Origin: WS-2 sp036507005
Lineage (GTDB): Bacteria > Eisenbacteria > RBG-16-71-46
Assembly: GCA_036507005.1 (NCBI GenBank)
Contig: DASXQT010000055.1
Coordinates: 1-64,000 of the forward strand
Direction of reading: 5' to 3'
Length of the DNA: 64,000 bases
The position numbers and the translations under genes were made by a program. The notes under the pieces were generated by a model that saw nothing but the letters and a program-made list of their open reading frames with translations, did no database searches and was not told where the DNA came from. Positions 1 to 8,240 of the stretch are shown one piece after another; the first letter of the stretch is position 1; every line of letters starts with the position of its first letter.

Positions 1-145
1 GCGGGAGATGGTGATGCCGGGGGACAACGTGGAGATGACGGTGGAGCTGATCACGCCGATCGCGATGGAGAAGGAGCTGCGGTTCGCGATCCGCGAGGGC
101 GGACGGACGGTCGGGGCCGGCGTGGTCGCCGACATCCTGGCCTGA
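1..145 (+). CDS. tuf: elongation factor Tu, C-terminal end (partial)
   Basis: The 5' part lies outside the window. The visible reading frame starts at base 2 and encodes the last 47 residues of EF-Tu domain 3, including the family-typical run MVMPGDNV and the ending FAIREGGRTVGAGVV, then TGA at 143-145. EF-Tu delivers aminoacyl-tRNA to the ribosome as a GTP complex. It sits 16 bases before rpsJ, the usual str-to-S10 operon junction, so it is probably co-transcribed with the ribosomal genes that follow. Confidence 0.97.
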   Translation, partial: REMVMPGDNVEMTVELITPIAMEKELRFAIREGGRTVGAGVVADILA

Positions 146-161
146 GAGGACACGGGCGGAA

Positions 162-467
162 ATGCTCCAGAAGATCCGAATCAAACTGAAGTCGTACGAC
201 CACGCGACGCTCGACCAGTCGGCGTCCGAGATCGTGCGCACCGCGCGCCGGACTGGGGCGATCACCTCGGGCCCCGTGCCGCTGCCGACCAAGAAGACGG
301 TGTACACCGTGCTGCGCAGCCCGCACGTGGACAAGAAGTCGCGGGAGCAGTTCGAGATCCGGATCCACAAGCGCCTGATCGACATCACGCGCTCCACCGC
401 CCAGACCATGGAGGCGCTGGAGAAGCTCGACATCCCCGCGGGCGTCGACATCGAGATCAAGACATGA
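162..467 (+). CDS. rpsJ: 30S ribosomal protein S10
   Basis: 101 residues, the normal S10 length. It begins MLQKIRIKLKSYDH and holds the conserved GPVPLPTKK and SPHVDKKSREQFEIR motifs. S10 is part of the 30S head near the tRNA sites and also serves as NusE in transcription antitermination. It is the first gene of the S10 block; its TGA overlaps the rplC start by 4 bases (ATGA), suggesting translational coupling. Confidence 0.98.
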   Translation: MLQKIRIKLKSYDHATLDQSASEIVRTARRTGAITSGPVPLPTKKTVYTVLRSPHVDKKSREQFEIRIHKRLIDITRSTAQTMEALEKLDIPAGVDIEIKT

Positions 468-1087
468 TCGGACTGATCGGCAAGAAGGTGGGGATGACCC
501 AGATCTTCGACGAGAAGGGCGAGGCCATCCCGGTGACCGTGATCGAGGCCGGCCCGTGCACCGTGTCCGAGGTGCGCACGACCGAGCGACACGGCTACCA
601 GGCGGTGCTGCTCGGCTTCGGCACCAACAAGGAGTCGCGCTTCCGCCGCCCGGTGCTGGGCCAGTTCAAGAAGCGCAACCTGCCGCCCGCCCGCCACCTG
701 CGCGAGTTCCGGGTCGCGGACGTCGCGGGCGTCGAGCCGGGGCAGACCCTGACCGTGAAGCTGTTCGAGAAGGGCACGCACGTGGACGTGGAAGGCGTCA
801 CCAAGGGCCGCGGGTTCGCGGGCGTGGTGAAGCGCCACAAGTTCGTCGCCGGCCACGCCTCGCACGGCCCCACCGCCGGCAAGCAGCCGGGCTCGATCGG
901 CTCCTCGGCCTACCCCTCGCGGGTGATCAAGGGCAAGCGTCTGCCGGGCCGGATGGGCGGCGTGAACCTCACGATCAAGAACCTGGAAGTGATCGCCGTG
1001 GACGCGGAGCAGAACGTGCTCCTGGTGCGCGGCGCGATCCCGGGCCCGACCAACGGCCTGGTGTACGTCGAGCGGCGGAGCGGCTGA
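464..1087 (+). CDS. rplC: 50S ribosomal protein L3
   Basis: 207 residues, typical for L3. It starts MIGLIGKKVGMTQIF and contains the GRGFAGVVKRHKF and GHASHGPTAGKQPGSIG segments that reach toward the peptidyl-transferase centre, then the LPGRMGG motif. L3 is an early assembly protein of the 50S subunit. Overlap with rpsJ and the single-base gap to rplD fit operon expression. Confidence 0.98.
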   Translation: MIGLIGKKVGMTQIFDEKGEAIPVTVIEAGPCTVSEVRTTERHGYQAVLLGFGTNKESRFRRPVLGQFKKRNLPPARHLREFRVADVAGVEPGQTLTVKLFEKGTHVDVEGVTKGRGFAGVVKRHKFVAGHASHGPTAGKQPGSIGSSAYPSRVIKGKRLPGRMGGVNLTIKNLEVIAVDAEQNVLLVRGAIPGPTNGLVYVERRSG

Positions 1088-1088
1088 C

Positions 1089-1715
1089 ATGAACGCCAAG
1101 ATCGTGGGGATGGACGGAAGCGAGCGCGGCCAGGCCAGCCTCCCGGACGCGCTGTTCGCCCAGCCCGTGCACGAGCACCTGCTGTGGCTCGCGGTGAAGC
1201 GCCACCTCGGCGACCAGCGCCAGGGCACCGCCAAGGTGAAGGCCCGCGGCGAGGTCTCGGGCGGCGGCCGCAAGCCGTGGCGGCAGAAGGGCACCGGGCG
1301 GGCGCGCGCGGGCTCCAACACCTCGCCGCTGTGGCCGGGCGGCGGGCGGGCGTTCGGGCCCAAGCCGCGCGACTACCGCACCTCGATGCCGCGCAAGCAG
1401 CGGCGCGCCGCGCTGGCCGCGGCCCTGTCGCAGAAGGCCGAGGGCAACGCGGTGACGGTGATCGACACGCTGGCCCTCGAGGCGCCGAAGACCCGCGAGA
1501 TGGCCGAGTTCCTGAAGCGCCTCGGGCTCGACTCGAGGCGCACGCTGCTCGTGATCGACGAGGCCGATCCGAACGTGGTGCGCTCGTGCCGCAACCTGGC
1601 GAACCTGCACACCACGCTCGCCCATCAGCTCAATCCGTACGATCTGCTCCACGCCGAGGTGTTGCTGGTCACCGCCGCCGGCCTCGAGCGCATGAAGGAG
1701 GTCTTCGCCCGATGA
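1089..1715 (+). CDS. rplD: 50S ribosomal protein L4
   Basis: 208 residues. The extended loop that lines the exit tunnel is recognisable (GEVSGGGRKPWRQKGTGRAR followed by SPLWPGGG). L4 is an early 50S assembly protein, and in enterobacteria it represses its own operon; no leader is visible here to test that. The stop overlaps the rplW start by 4 bases. Confidence 0.98.
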   Translation: MNAKIVGMDGSERGQASLPDALFAQPVHEHLLWLAVKRHLGDQRQGTAKVKARGEVSGGGRKPWRQKGTGRARAGSNTSPLWPGGGRAFGPKPRDYRTSMPRKQRRAALAAALSQKAEGNAVTVIDTLALEAPKTREMAEFLKRLGLDSRRTLLVIDEADPNVVRSCRNLANLHTTLAHQLNPYDLLHAEVLLVTAAGLERMKEVFAR

Positions 1716-2002
1716 AGGAGCCCCGGTCGATCGTGCGGCGGGCGCTGATCACGGAGAAGGGAACGGTGCTGCGCGAGCGCCGCAACCAGTACACGTTCGA
1801 GGTGGCGCGCGACGCCAACCGGATCGAGATCAAGCACGCGGTCGAGAGCATCTTCTCGGTCAAGGTCGGCGAGGTGCGCACGCTGCAGATGCGCGGCAAG
1901 GTCAAGCGCCAGGGCCGCTACGCCGGCCGGCGCAGCGACTGGAAGAAGGCGATCGTGACGCTGCTGCCCGATCAGAAGATCGAGCTGTTCGAACAGGTCT
2001 AG
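1712..2002 (+). CDS. rplW: 50S ribosomal protein L23
   Basis: 96 residues from the ATG at 1712, which overlaps the L4 stop (ATGA). It contains the L23 hallmarks ITEKGT, YTFEVARDANRIEIKHAVE and VKVGEVRT. L23 surrounds the exit of the nascent-peptide tunnel and is the docking site for trigger factor and SRP. A much longer upstream reading of this frame is the L4 gene in another frame and is rejected. Confidence 0.97.
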   Translation: MKEPRSIVRRALITEKGTVLRERRNQYTFEVARDANRIEIKHAVESIFSVKVGEVRTLQMRGKVKRQGRYAGRRSDWKKAIVTLLPDQKIELFEQV

Positions 2003-2012
2003 GGGACGAACC

Positions 2013-2837
2013 ATGGGTCTCAAGAAATTCCGCCCGCTCACGCCGACGCTCCGTCACACGGTGATGCCGGATTACTCCGAGATCACCCGCCGCCGGCCGG
2101 TGAAGAGCCTGACCGAGCGGCTGACGAAGACCGGTGGTCGCGACAACTACGGCCACGTGTCGTCGCGCTGGATCGGCGGGGGGCACAAGCAGCGCTACCG
2201 GCTGGTGGACTTCCGCCGCGAGAAGGACGGGATCCCGGCGCGGGTGGCGAGCATCGAGTACGACCCCAACCGCTCGGCGCGCATCGCGCTCCTCAACTAC
2301 GCGGACGGGGAGCGCCGCTACATCGTGGCGCCCGACGGCTTGAAGGTCGGCCAGAAGGTGCAGTCCGGGGCGGACGCCGAGATCCAGCCCGGCAACTGCC
2401 TCACGCTCAAACTCATCCCGCTCGGCACCAGTATCCACAACGTCGAGCTGTTCCCCGGCCGCGCCGCTCGCGTGGCGCGCTCGGCCGGCTCGTTCTGCCA
2501 GCTCATGGCGCGCGAGGGCGACTACGCGCAGCTCCGCCTGCCGTCGGGCGAAGTGCGCAAGTTCCACGTGAACTGCCGCGCGGTGGTGGGGCAGGTCGGG
2601 AACATCGACCACGAGAACGTCTCGTACGGCAAGGCCGGGCGCAGGCGGTGGCGGGGCCGGCTGGGCAGCGTGCGGGGCGTGGCGATGAACCCGGTGGACC
2701 ATCCGATGGGCGGCGGCGAGGGCAAGTCCTCGGGTGGCCGGCACCCCTGCTCGCCCTGGGGCCAGATCGCGAAGGGGCTCAAGACCCGCAAGCGCAAGCT
2801 GAGCGACTCGCTCATCCTGCGGCGGCGGAAGAAGTAG
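2013..2837 (+). CDS. rplB: 50S ribosomal protein L2
   Basis: 274 residues, the standard L2 length. Conserved blocks include GRDNYGHVSSRWIGGGHKQRYR near residue 45, VASIEYDPNRSARIALL, and the C-terminal RGVAMNPVDHPMGGGEGKSSGG loop that approaches the peptidyl-transferase centre. L2 binds 23S rRNA and is needed for subunit joining. It follows rplW by 10 bases. Confidence 0.98.
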   Translation: MGLKKFRPLTPTLRHTVMPDYSEITRRRPVKSLTERLTKTGGRDNYGHVSSRWIGGGHKQRYRLVDFRREKDGIPARVASIEYDPNRSARIALLNYADGERRYIVAPDGLKVGQKVQSGADAEIQPGNCLTLKLIPLGTSIHNVELFPGRAARVARSAGSFCQLMAREGDYAQLRLPSGEVRKFHVNCRAVVGQVGNIDHENVSYGKAGRRRWRGRLGSVRGVAMNPVDHPMGGGEGKSSGGRHPCSPWGQIAKGLKTRKRKLSDSLILRRRKK

Positions 2838-2852
2838 GAGAGGCGAAAACCC

Positions 2853-3173
2853 ATGGCGCGTTCCGTCAAGAAGGGGCCGTACGTCGTCGAGTCCCTGGTG
2901 AAGAAGATCGAGACGCTCAACCGGAGCGGCGAGAAGCGCGTGCTCAAGACCTGGGCGCGGCGCTGCACGATCCTGCCCGACTTCGTCGGGCACACGCTCG
3001 CGGTGCACAACGGCAACAAGTTCCTCCCGATCTACGTGACCGAGAACATGGTCGGCCACAAGCTCGGCGAGTTCGTGCCGACCCGCGTGTTCCGGGGGCA
3101 CGGGCAGCACGTGGCCGAGAAGACCGCGGCCCCGGGTGCCTCGTCCCCGGCGGCCCCGGTCGGAAAGTCCTGA
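2853..3173 (+). CDS. rpsS: 30S ribosomal protein S19
   Basis: 106 residues. The core (MARSVKKGPYV, TWARRCTILPDFVGHTLAVHNG, GHKLGEFVPTRVFRGH) is standard S19 of the 30S head. The family is usually near 92 residues; here about 14 extra Ala/Pro-rich residues follow the core. It ends one base before the rplV start. Confidence 0.97.
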   Translation: MARSVKKGPYVVESLVKKIETLNRSGEKRVLKTWARRCTILPDFVGHTLAVHNGNKFLPIYVTENMVGHKLGEFVPTRVFRGHGQHVAEKTAAPGASSPAAPVGKS

Positions 3174-3174
3174 G

Positions 3175-3510
3175 ATGGAAGCCCGGGCGATCCAGCGGTA
3201 CGCGCGCATCACGCCGCGCAAAGTCAACCAGGTGCTGGAGCTGATCCGCGGCCGGAGCGTCGAGCAGGCGCAGAGCACGCTCGAGTTCACGCCCAAGTAC
3301 GGGGCGCGCATCGCGCAGAAGGTCCTGAAGTCGGCGGTGGCGAACGCGCTCCAGCAGGGCAAGGTGCGGATCGAGGAGCTGTTCGTGAAGCAGGCGGTGG
3401 CCGGGGCGGGGCCCACGCTCAAGCGCTGGCTGCCGCGGGCGCAGGGCCGGGCCACGCCGCTCTTGAAGCGCATGAGCCACGTGTCGGTGATCGTGGCGAC
3501 GAGGGAGTAG
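3175..3510 (+). CDS. rplV: 50S ribosomal protein L22
   Basis: 111 residues from the ATG at 3175, immediately after the S19 TGA; a start 39 bases upstream would lie inside rpsS and is not needed. It begins MEARAIQRYARITPRKV and keeps KSAVANALQQ and the PRAQGRATPLLKRMSHV loop, whose tip lines the exit tunnel at the usual macrolide-resistance site. Length and sequence are typical. Confidence 0.97.
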   Translation: MEARAIQRYARITPRKVNQVLELIRGRSVEQAQSTLEFTPKYGARIAQKVLKSAVANALQQGKVRIEELFVKQAVAGAGPTLKRWLPRAQGRATPLLKRMSHVSVIVATRE

Positions 3511-3516
3511 TCGCGC

Positions 3517-4185
3517 ATGGGACAGAAGACCAACCCCATCGGCCTGAGGCTCGGGATCGTCAAGACCTGGGACTCGCGCTGGTTCGGCAAGCGCAATTAT
3601 GCGGAGATGCTGCGCGAGGACCTGCTCATCAAGCGCTACCTCAAGAAGCGGCTCTACCAGGCCGGGATCTCGAAGATCACGATCGAGCGCAAGGGCGACC
3701 GGATCACGATCGGGATCCGCACCGCGCGCCCCGGTCTGGTGATCGGGCGCAAGGGCGAGCAGGTGGACAAGCTCTCCGAGGAGATGAAGAAGCTGACCGG
3801 CCGGCACGTGCAGCTCAACATCGAGGAGATCAAGCGCGCCGACCTCGACGCCCAGCTCGTGGCCGAGCACATCGCCAAGCAGCTCGAGCAGCGCGTGTCG
3901 TTCCGGCGCGCCATGAAGAAGGCGATCGCCTCCTCGATGCGCGCCGGCGCCAAGGGGATCCGCGTGGCCGCCTCGGGCCGCCTGGGCGGCTCGGAGATGG
4001 CGCGCTACGAGACCTACCGCGAGGGCCGGGTGCCGCTCCACACGCTGCGCGCGGACATCGACTTCGCGCGCGCCACGGCCTTCACGCCCTACGGCACCTG
4101 CGGGGTCAAGGTGTGGATGTTCCACGGCGAGGTGCTGGACAAGACGGCGGCGGGCCACGCGCCCCCGGCCGGGGCGACGAGGTGA
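3517..4185 (+). CDS. rpsC: 30S ribosomal protein S3
   Basis: 222 residues. It begins MGQKTNPIGLRLGI, has the KH domain motif (GLVIGRKGEQVDKL) near residues 70-85, and the C-terminal S3 domain (GRLGGSEMARYETYREGRVPLHTLRADID). S3 forms part of the mRNA entry channel. A short Ala/Pro-rich tail ends the protein. Confidence 0.98.
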   Translation: MGQKTNPIGLRLGIVKTWDSRWFGKRNYAEMLREDLLIKRYLKKRLYQAGISKITIERKGDRITIGIRTARPGLVIGRKGEQVDKLSEEMKKLTGRHVQLNIEEIKRADLDAQLVAEHIAKQLEQRVSFRRAMKKAIASSMRAGAKGIRVAASGRLGGSEMARYETYREGRVPLHTLRADIDFARATAFTPYGTCGVKVWMFHGEVLDKTAAGHAPPAGATR

Positions 4186-4198
4186 GAGGAGTCCGCCC

Positions 4199-4621
4199 AT
4201 GCTGATGCCGAAGCGCGTCAAGTACCGCAAGCAGCAGCGCGGCCGCATGCGCGGCAAGGCGTACCGCGGCGGCGAGGTGACCTTCGGGCAGTACGGGCTG
4301 CTGTCGCTCGAGCCCGCCTGGGTCACGAATCGCCAGCTCGAGGCGGCGCGCGTCGCGATCACCCGCAGCATCAAGCGCGGGGGCAAGATGTGGATCCGGG
4401 TGTTCCCGGACAAGCCGGTCACCAAGAAGCCGGCCGAGACCCGCATGGGCAAGGGCAAGGGCGCGCCCGAGTCGTGGGTCGCGGTGATCAAGCCGGGACG
4501 CGTCCTGTTCGAGCTCGAGGGAGTCACGCGGATCTTCGCGCAGGAGGCGATGAAGCTGGGCGCCTCGAAGCTGCCGATGCGCACGCGCTTCGTGGACCGG
4601 CGCGAGCTGGGAGGGGAATGA
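4199..4621 (+). CDS. rplP: 50S ribosomal protein L16
   Basis: 140 residues, normal length. It begins MLMPKRVKYRKQQRGRMRG and contains GEVTFGQYGLLSLEPAW and RMGKGKGAPESWVAVIKPG. L16 organises the A-site region of 23S rRNA. Only one base separates it from rpmC. Confidence 0.98.
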   Translation: MLMPKRVKYRKQQRGRMRGKAYRGGEVTFGQYGLLSLEPAWVTNRQLEAARVAITRSIKRGGKMWIRVFPDKPVTKKPAETRMGKGKGAPESWVAVIKPGRVLFELEGVTRIFAQEAMKLGASKLPMRTRFVDRRELGGE

Positions 4622-4622
4622 C

Positions 4623-4886
4623 GTGGCGCACGTGAAGGCGGGCACGATGCGGGACCAGACCGCGGACGAGATCCGGCTGCGGGTCGCGGAGCTGCGCGAG
4701 GAGCTGTTCAACCTGCGCTTCCGGAACTCGATGAAGCAGCTCGACAACGCGCTCAAGATCCGCGAGGGCCGGCGCGAGGTCGCGCGGCTGCTCACGGTGC
4801 TGGGGGAGAAGGAGCGCGAGAAGAAGACCGATTCGGTCGCGCCCGCGGGCGGGGCCCCGCAGGCGAGGGGGAAGAAGAGCGCATGA
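4623..4886 (+). CDS. rpmC: 50S ribosomal protein L29
   Basis: 87 residues from a GTG at 4623; an ATG at 4647 is an alternative start. The helical-hairpin core (ELREELFNLRFRNSMKQL then IREGRREVARLLTVL) is L29, which sits at the tunnel exit beside L23. The family is usually 60-70 residues; here a charged Ala/Gly-rich tail of about 20 residues is added. The stop overlaps the rpsQ ATG by 4 bases. Confidence 0.95.
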   Translation: MAHVKAGTMRDQTADEIRLRVAELREELFNLRFRNSMKQLDNALKIREGRREVARLLTVLGEKEREKKTDSVAPAGGAPQARGKKSA

Positions 4887-5152
4887 CGGAAACCGTGACG
4901 ACGCGCAATCGAAGGAAGCTCCGGGTCGGCCGGGTGGTGAGCGACCGCATGGAGAAGACCATCGTGGTCTCGATCGAGCGTCTGGTGAAGCATCCGGTCT
5001 ATGGGCGCTACGTCCGCCGGCGCAACAAGTTCAAGGTCCACGACGAGAAGAACGAGAGTAAGGTCGGCGATCTCGTGCGCTTCATGGAGACGCGGCCGCT
5101 GTCCAAGGACAAGCGCTGGCGGCTCGTGGAAGTGGTGGAGAAGGCGAAGTGA
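4883..5152 (+). CDS. rpsQ: 30S ribosomal protein S17
   Basis: 89 residues. The OB-fold S17 signature is clear: LRVGRVVSDRMEKTIVVSIER, HPVYGRYVRRRNKFKVHDE, VGDLVRFMETRPLSKDKRW. S17 binds the 5' domain of 16S rRNA. It overlaps rpmC upstream and rplN downstream (GTGA) by 4 bases each. Confidence 0.97.
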   Translation: MTETVTTRNRRKLRVGRVVSDRMEKTIVVSIERLVKHPVYGRYVRRRNKFKVHDEKNESKVGDLVRFMETRPLSKDKRWRLVEVVEKAK

Positions 5153-5517
5153 TCCAGCTTCGGACCATGGTGACGGTCGCGGACAACTCGGGCGCCAAGC
5201 GCGCCCAGTGCATCAAGGTGCTGGGCGGGCACCACAAGCGCTACGGACGGCTGGGGGACATCGTGGTGGTCTCGATCAAGGACGCGATCCCGGGCGCCGC
5301 GGTGAAGAAGGGCGACGTCGCCAAGGCGGTGGTGGTGCGCGCCGTGAAGGAGGGCCGCCGCAAGGACGGCTCGTACATCCGATTCGACGAGAACGCCGTG
5401 GTGCTGATCGGCGACGACAAGGAGCCGCGCGGCACGCGCATCTTCGGGCCGGTGGCCCGCGAGCTGCGCGAGAAGGCGTTCATGAAGATCATCTCGCTCG
5501 CGCCGGAGGTCATCTGA
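5149..5517 (+). CDS. rplN: 50S ribosomal protein L14
   Basis: 122 residues from a GTG start inside the S17 stop. The sequence is typical L14: MIQLRTMVTVADNSGAKRAQCIKVLGG and GTRIFGPVARELREK. L14 sits at the subunit interface and is the docking site of the silencing factor RsfS. The TGA shares its last base with the rplX ATG. Confidence 0.97.
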   Translation: MIQLRTMVTVADNSGAKRAQCIKVLGGHHKRYGRLGDIVVVSIKDAIPGAAVKKGDVAKAVVVRAVKEGRRKDGSYIRFDENAVVLIGDDKEPRGTRIFGPVARELREKAFMKIISLAPEVI

Positions 5518-5843
5518 TGTCAGTCCGTATCCGCAAGGGCGACACCGTGCAGGTGATCGCCGGGGACGACCGGGGCCGCGTCGGACGGGTGCTCTCGGTG
5601 AACGAGGAGAAGCAGCGGGTCGTGGTCGAGAAGGTGAACTTCGTCAAGCGCCACACCAAGGCGCGCAAGCAGGGCATGCAGAGCGGCATCATCGAGAAGG
5701 AGGCCCCGATCCACCTCTCGAACGTGCTGCTCTACGACGAGCGCCTGCAGCGCGGCACGCGGGTCGGGATCCGCAGGCTCCCGGACGGCAAGCGGGAGCG
5801 GGTGTCGAAGGCGAGCGGCGAGGTCATCGCCAAGGCCGAGTAG
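5517..5843 (+). CDS. rplX: 50S ribosomal protein L24
   Basis: 108 residues starting at the ATG at 5517, which overlaps the L14 stop by one base (TGATG). The KOW motif (IRKGDTVQVIAGDDRGRVGRVL) and VNFVKRHTK identify L24, an assembly initiator near the tunnel exit. Longer upstream readings of this frame cover S17 and L14 and are not real. Confidence 0.97.
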   Translation: MSVRIRKGDTVQVIAGDDRGRVGRVLSVNEEKQRVVVEKVNFVKRHTKARKQGMQSGIIEKEAPIHLSNVLLYDERLQRGTRVGIRRLPDGKRERVSKASGEVIAKAE

Positions 5844-5901
5844 CGAAGGGCAGATCGCGGCGGCCCCGGTTCCCGGGGCGGCGCGGAGGAGACGGACCAG
5901 C

Positions 5902-6615
5902 ATGGCGGAAGAGAAGAAGGCGAAGGGCGCCAAGGGGCCCGCCGAGGGGGCGAAGGCCGAGAAGGCCGAGAAGGCACCCCGGCCCGACAAGGGCGGCAAG
6001 CCGGCCAAGGCGGCCAAGGCAGCGCCTTCGGCCGGCGCCGTCGCCCAGGGGAGGCCCCGCGGCCCGGCGGAGAAGCCGCGCCTCGCGAAGGACTACCTCG
6101 CGCGCGTGCGGCCCGCGCTGGTGGAGAAGTTCAAGTACCGGAGCGCCATGCAGGCGCCGCACTTCGAGAAGATCGTGATCAACATGGGCGTGGGCGACGC
6201 GATCCAGGACCAGAAGCTGATGGACGCCGCGCTCGCCGAGCTGGCGCAGATTGCCGGGCAGCGCCCCGCGATCCGGCGCGCGAAGAAGGCGATCTCGAAC
6301 TTCAAGCTGCGGGCGGGCCTGCCCATCGGCTGCGCGGTCACGCTGCGCGGCGCGCGCATGTACGAGTTCTACGACCGCCTGATCAACGTGGCGGTGCCGC
6401 GCATCCGCGACTTCCGCGGGCTGAACCCGCGATCGTTCGACGGGCGGGGCAACTACACGCTGGGACTGACCGAGCAGATCATCTTTCCGGAGATCAACAT
6501 CGACAAGGTGGGCAAGGTCCGCGGGATGGACGTGACGATCGTGACCAGCGCGCGCACCGACGAGGAGGGGCGCGAGCTGCTGCGGTTGATGAACATGCCG
6601 TTCCGGGTCCGGTAG
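5902..6615 (+). CDS. rplE: 50S ribosomal protein L5 with long N-terminal extension
   Basis: 237 residues against about 180 in most bacteria. The L5 core starts near residue 60 (RLAKDYLARVRPALVEKFKY) and has KIVINMGVGDA, LRGARMYEFYDRL and GRGNYTLGLTEQIIFPEI. Residues 1-58 are almost only Ala, Lys, Gly, Glu and Pro. L5 contacts 5S rRNA and the P-site tRNA. The extension has no visible fold; it is probably a flexible rRNA-binding tail. No in-frame start near the core was preferred, because the ATG at 5902 follows a GGAGGAGAC ribosome-binding site. Confidence 0.95.
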   Translation: MAEEKKAKGAKGPAEGAKAEKAEKAPRPDKGGKPAKAAKAAPSAGAVAQGRPRGPAEKPRLAKDYLARVRPALVEKFKYRSAMQAPHFEKIVINMGVGDAIQDQKLMDAALAELAQIAGQRPAIRRAKKAISNFKLRAGLPIGCAVTLRGARMYEFYDRLINVAVPRIRDFRGLNPRSFDGRGNYTLGLTEQIIFPEINIDKVGKVRGMDVTIVTSARTDEEGRELLRLMNMPFRVR

Positions 6616-6655
6616 TCCGGCGCGGCCCGGTTCCGCCGCGCCCCGAGGAGGAAGA

Positions 6656-6841
6656 TTGGCCAAGAAGTCCATCATCGAGAAGTGGAAGCGCAAGCCGAAG
6701 TTCAAGGTCCGCGCCTACACCCGCTGCCACCGCTGCGGGCGCCCGCGCGGCTACCTGCGCGATTTCGGCCTGTGCCGCATCTGCTTCCGAGATCTGGCGC
6801 TCACCGGGCAGATCCCCGGGGTCGTCAAGTCGAGCTGGTGA
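6656..6841 (+). CDS. rpsN: 30S ribosomal protein S14, zinc-binding type (type Z)
   Basis: 61 residues from a TTG start after GAGGAGGAAGA. The short zinc form is shown by two CxxC pairs (CHRC and CRIC) and the ending GQIPGVVKSSW. S14 is a late-assembling protein of the 30S head. The zinc form, like the zinc forms of S4 and L36 in this island, implies that no zinc-free variant is used at this locus. Confidence 0.97.
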   Translation: MAKKSIIEKWKRKPKFKVRAYTRCHRCGRPRGYLRDFGLCRICFRDLALTGQIPGVVKSSW

Positions 6842-6916
6842 TCCGGCCCCGGAACGGGGCCGCATTCGAGGCCAGGCTGCAGGCGAGCGCCTGGACGCTG
6901 GTCTCCTGGAGGTTCG

Positions 6917-7315
6917 ATGCCCGTCACTGATCCGATCGCGGACTTTCTCACCGGGGTGCGCAACGCCGTCCGCGCCAAGCATCGCAAGGTGGACGTGCCC
7001 GCGACGCGGCTCAAGACCGAGATCGCGCGCGTGCTGCTGCGCGAGCGCTACATCAACAACTTCAAGGTGATCGAGGACAGCAAGCAGGGTGTGCTGCGGC
7101 TCTACCTCAAGTACACCGGAGACGACCAGAGCGTGATCACGGGGATCAAGCGCATCAGCACGCCAGGCCGGCGCCAGTACGTGGGCCGCGACCGCATCCC
7201 GCGCGTCCTGGCCGGGCTCGGCACGTCGATCCTCTCCACCTCCCGCGGCCTGATGACCGACCGCGAGGCCCGCGAGGCGGGCCTCGGCGGCGAGCTCGTC
7301 TGCCAGGTCTGGTAG
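6917..7315 (+). CDS. rpsH: 30S ribosomal protein S8
   Basis: 132 residues. It begins MPVTDPIADFLTGVRNA and ends with the conserved ISTSRGLMTDREAREAGLGGELVCQVW. S8 binds helix 21 of 16S rRNA and nucleates the central domain; in E. coli it represses the spc operon. The 75-base gap before it is one of the longest in this block. Confidence 0.97.
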   Translation: MPVTDPIADFLTGVRNAVRAKHRKVDVPATRLKTEIARVLLRERYINNFKVIEDSKQGVLRLYLKYTGDDQSVITGIKRISTPGRRQYVGRDRIPRVLAGLGTSILSTSRGLMTDREAREAGLGGELVCQVW

Positions 7316-7324
7316 GGGGCGCCC

Positions 7325-7870
7325 ATGTCGAGAGTCGGAAGGAAGCCGGTGCCGATCCCGGGGGGCGTCACGGTCGAGGTCGCGGCGGGCCGCGTGCGCG
7401 TCAGGGGGCCGAAGGGCGACCTCAGCACGCACGTGCTCGAGGGGACCTCGGTCGCGGTCGCGGACGGCGAGGCGCGCGTCAGCTCCGGGCGGGCGACGCG
7501 CAACCCGGCGTTCGGCACGATGCGCGCCAACCTGCAGAACATGGTGCTGGGCGTGACCAGCGGATTCAGCAAGACGCTCGAGATCGTGGGCACCGGGTAC
7601 CGGGCCGCGATGGAGGGCAAGAAGCTGGTGCTCCAGGTGGGATTCTCCCATCCGGTCCACTTCGATCCGCCGCCGGGCATCACGATCAAGGTCGAGAACC
7701 CGACCCGGCTGACCGTGAGCGGCGCAGACCGTGCCCTGGTCGGCCAGGTGGCCGCGGACATCCGCGCCATCCGTCCGCCCGAGCCGTACAAGGGAAAGGG
7801 CATCAAGTACGAAGGCGAGTACATCCGCCGCAAGGCCGGGAAGGCGGCGGGGGCGACGGGGGCGGCATGA
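7325..7870 (+). CDS. rplF: 50S ribosomal protein L6
   Basis: 181 residues. It begins MSRVGRKPVPIPGGV and carries the second-domain signature RPPEPYKGKGIKYEGEYIRRKAGK near the end, followed by a short Ala/Gly tail. L6 sits near the GTPase-associated centre. The stop overlaps the rplR ATG by 4 bases. Confidence 0.98.
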   Translation: MSRVGRKPVPIPGGVTVEVAAGRVRVRGPKGDLSTHVLEGTSVAVADGEARVSSGRATRNPAFGTMRANLQNMVLGVTSGFSKTLEIVGTGYRAAMEGKKLVLQVGFSHPVHFDPPPGITIKVENPTRLTVSGADRALVGQVAADIRAIRPPEPYKGKGIKYEGEYIRRKAGKAAGATGAA

Positions 7871-8232
7871 GCGGGCGACACGATCAGGTGGAGCGGCGCC
7901 GGATCCGGCGCTATCGCATTCGCAAGCGGGTCACGGGCACCGCCGAGCGCCCGCGGCTGTCCGTATTCCGCAGCGCGCGGCACATCTACGCGCAGCTCGT
8001 GGACGATCAGAGCGGCGTCACGCTGGCGGCGGCCTCGAGCCGCGAGGCCCTGGGCTCCGCGGGCGAGGGCCCGCGCAAGATCGCCCTGAGCGGCGTGGTC
8101 GGCCGCCGTCTGGCCGAGCGCGCCAAGGAGAAGGGCATCGCGCGCGCGTGCTTCGATCGCGGCGGTTACCGGTATCACGGGCGGGTCAAGGCGCTCGCCG
8201 ACGGGGCCCGCGCGGCGGGTCTGGAACTCTAG
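7867..8232 (+). CDS. rplR: 50S ribosomal protein L18
   Basis: 121 residues with the L18 features RIRKRVTGTAERPRLSVFRS, HIYAQLVDD and the ending FDRGGYRYHGRVKALADGARAAGL. L18 binds 5S rRNA together with L5. It is followed by an AGGAGGT ribosome-binding site for rpsE. Confidence 0.97.
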   Translation: MSGRHDQVERRRIRRYRIRKRVTGTAERPRLSVFRSARHIYAQLVDDQSGVTLAAASSREALGSAGEGPRKIALSGVVGRRLAERAKEKGIARACFDRGGYRYHGRVKALADGARAAGLEL

Positions 8233-8240
8233 GAGGTCTC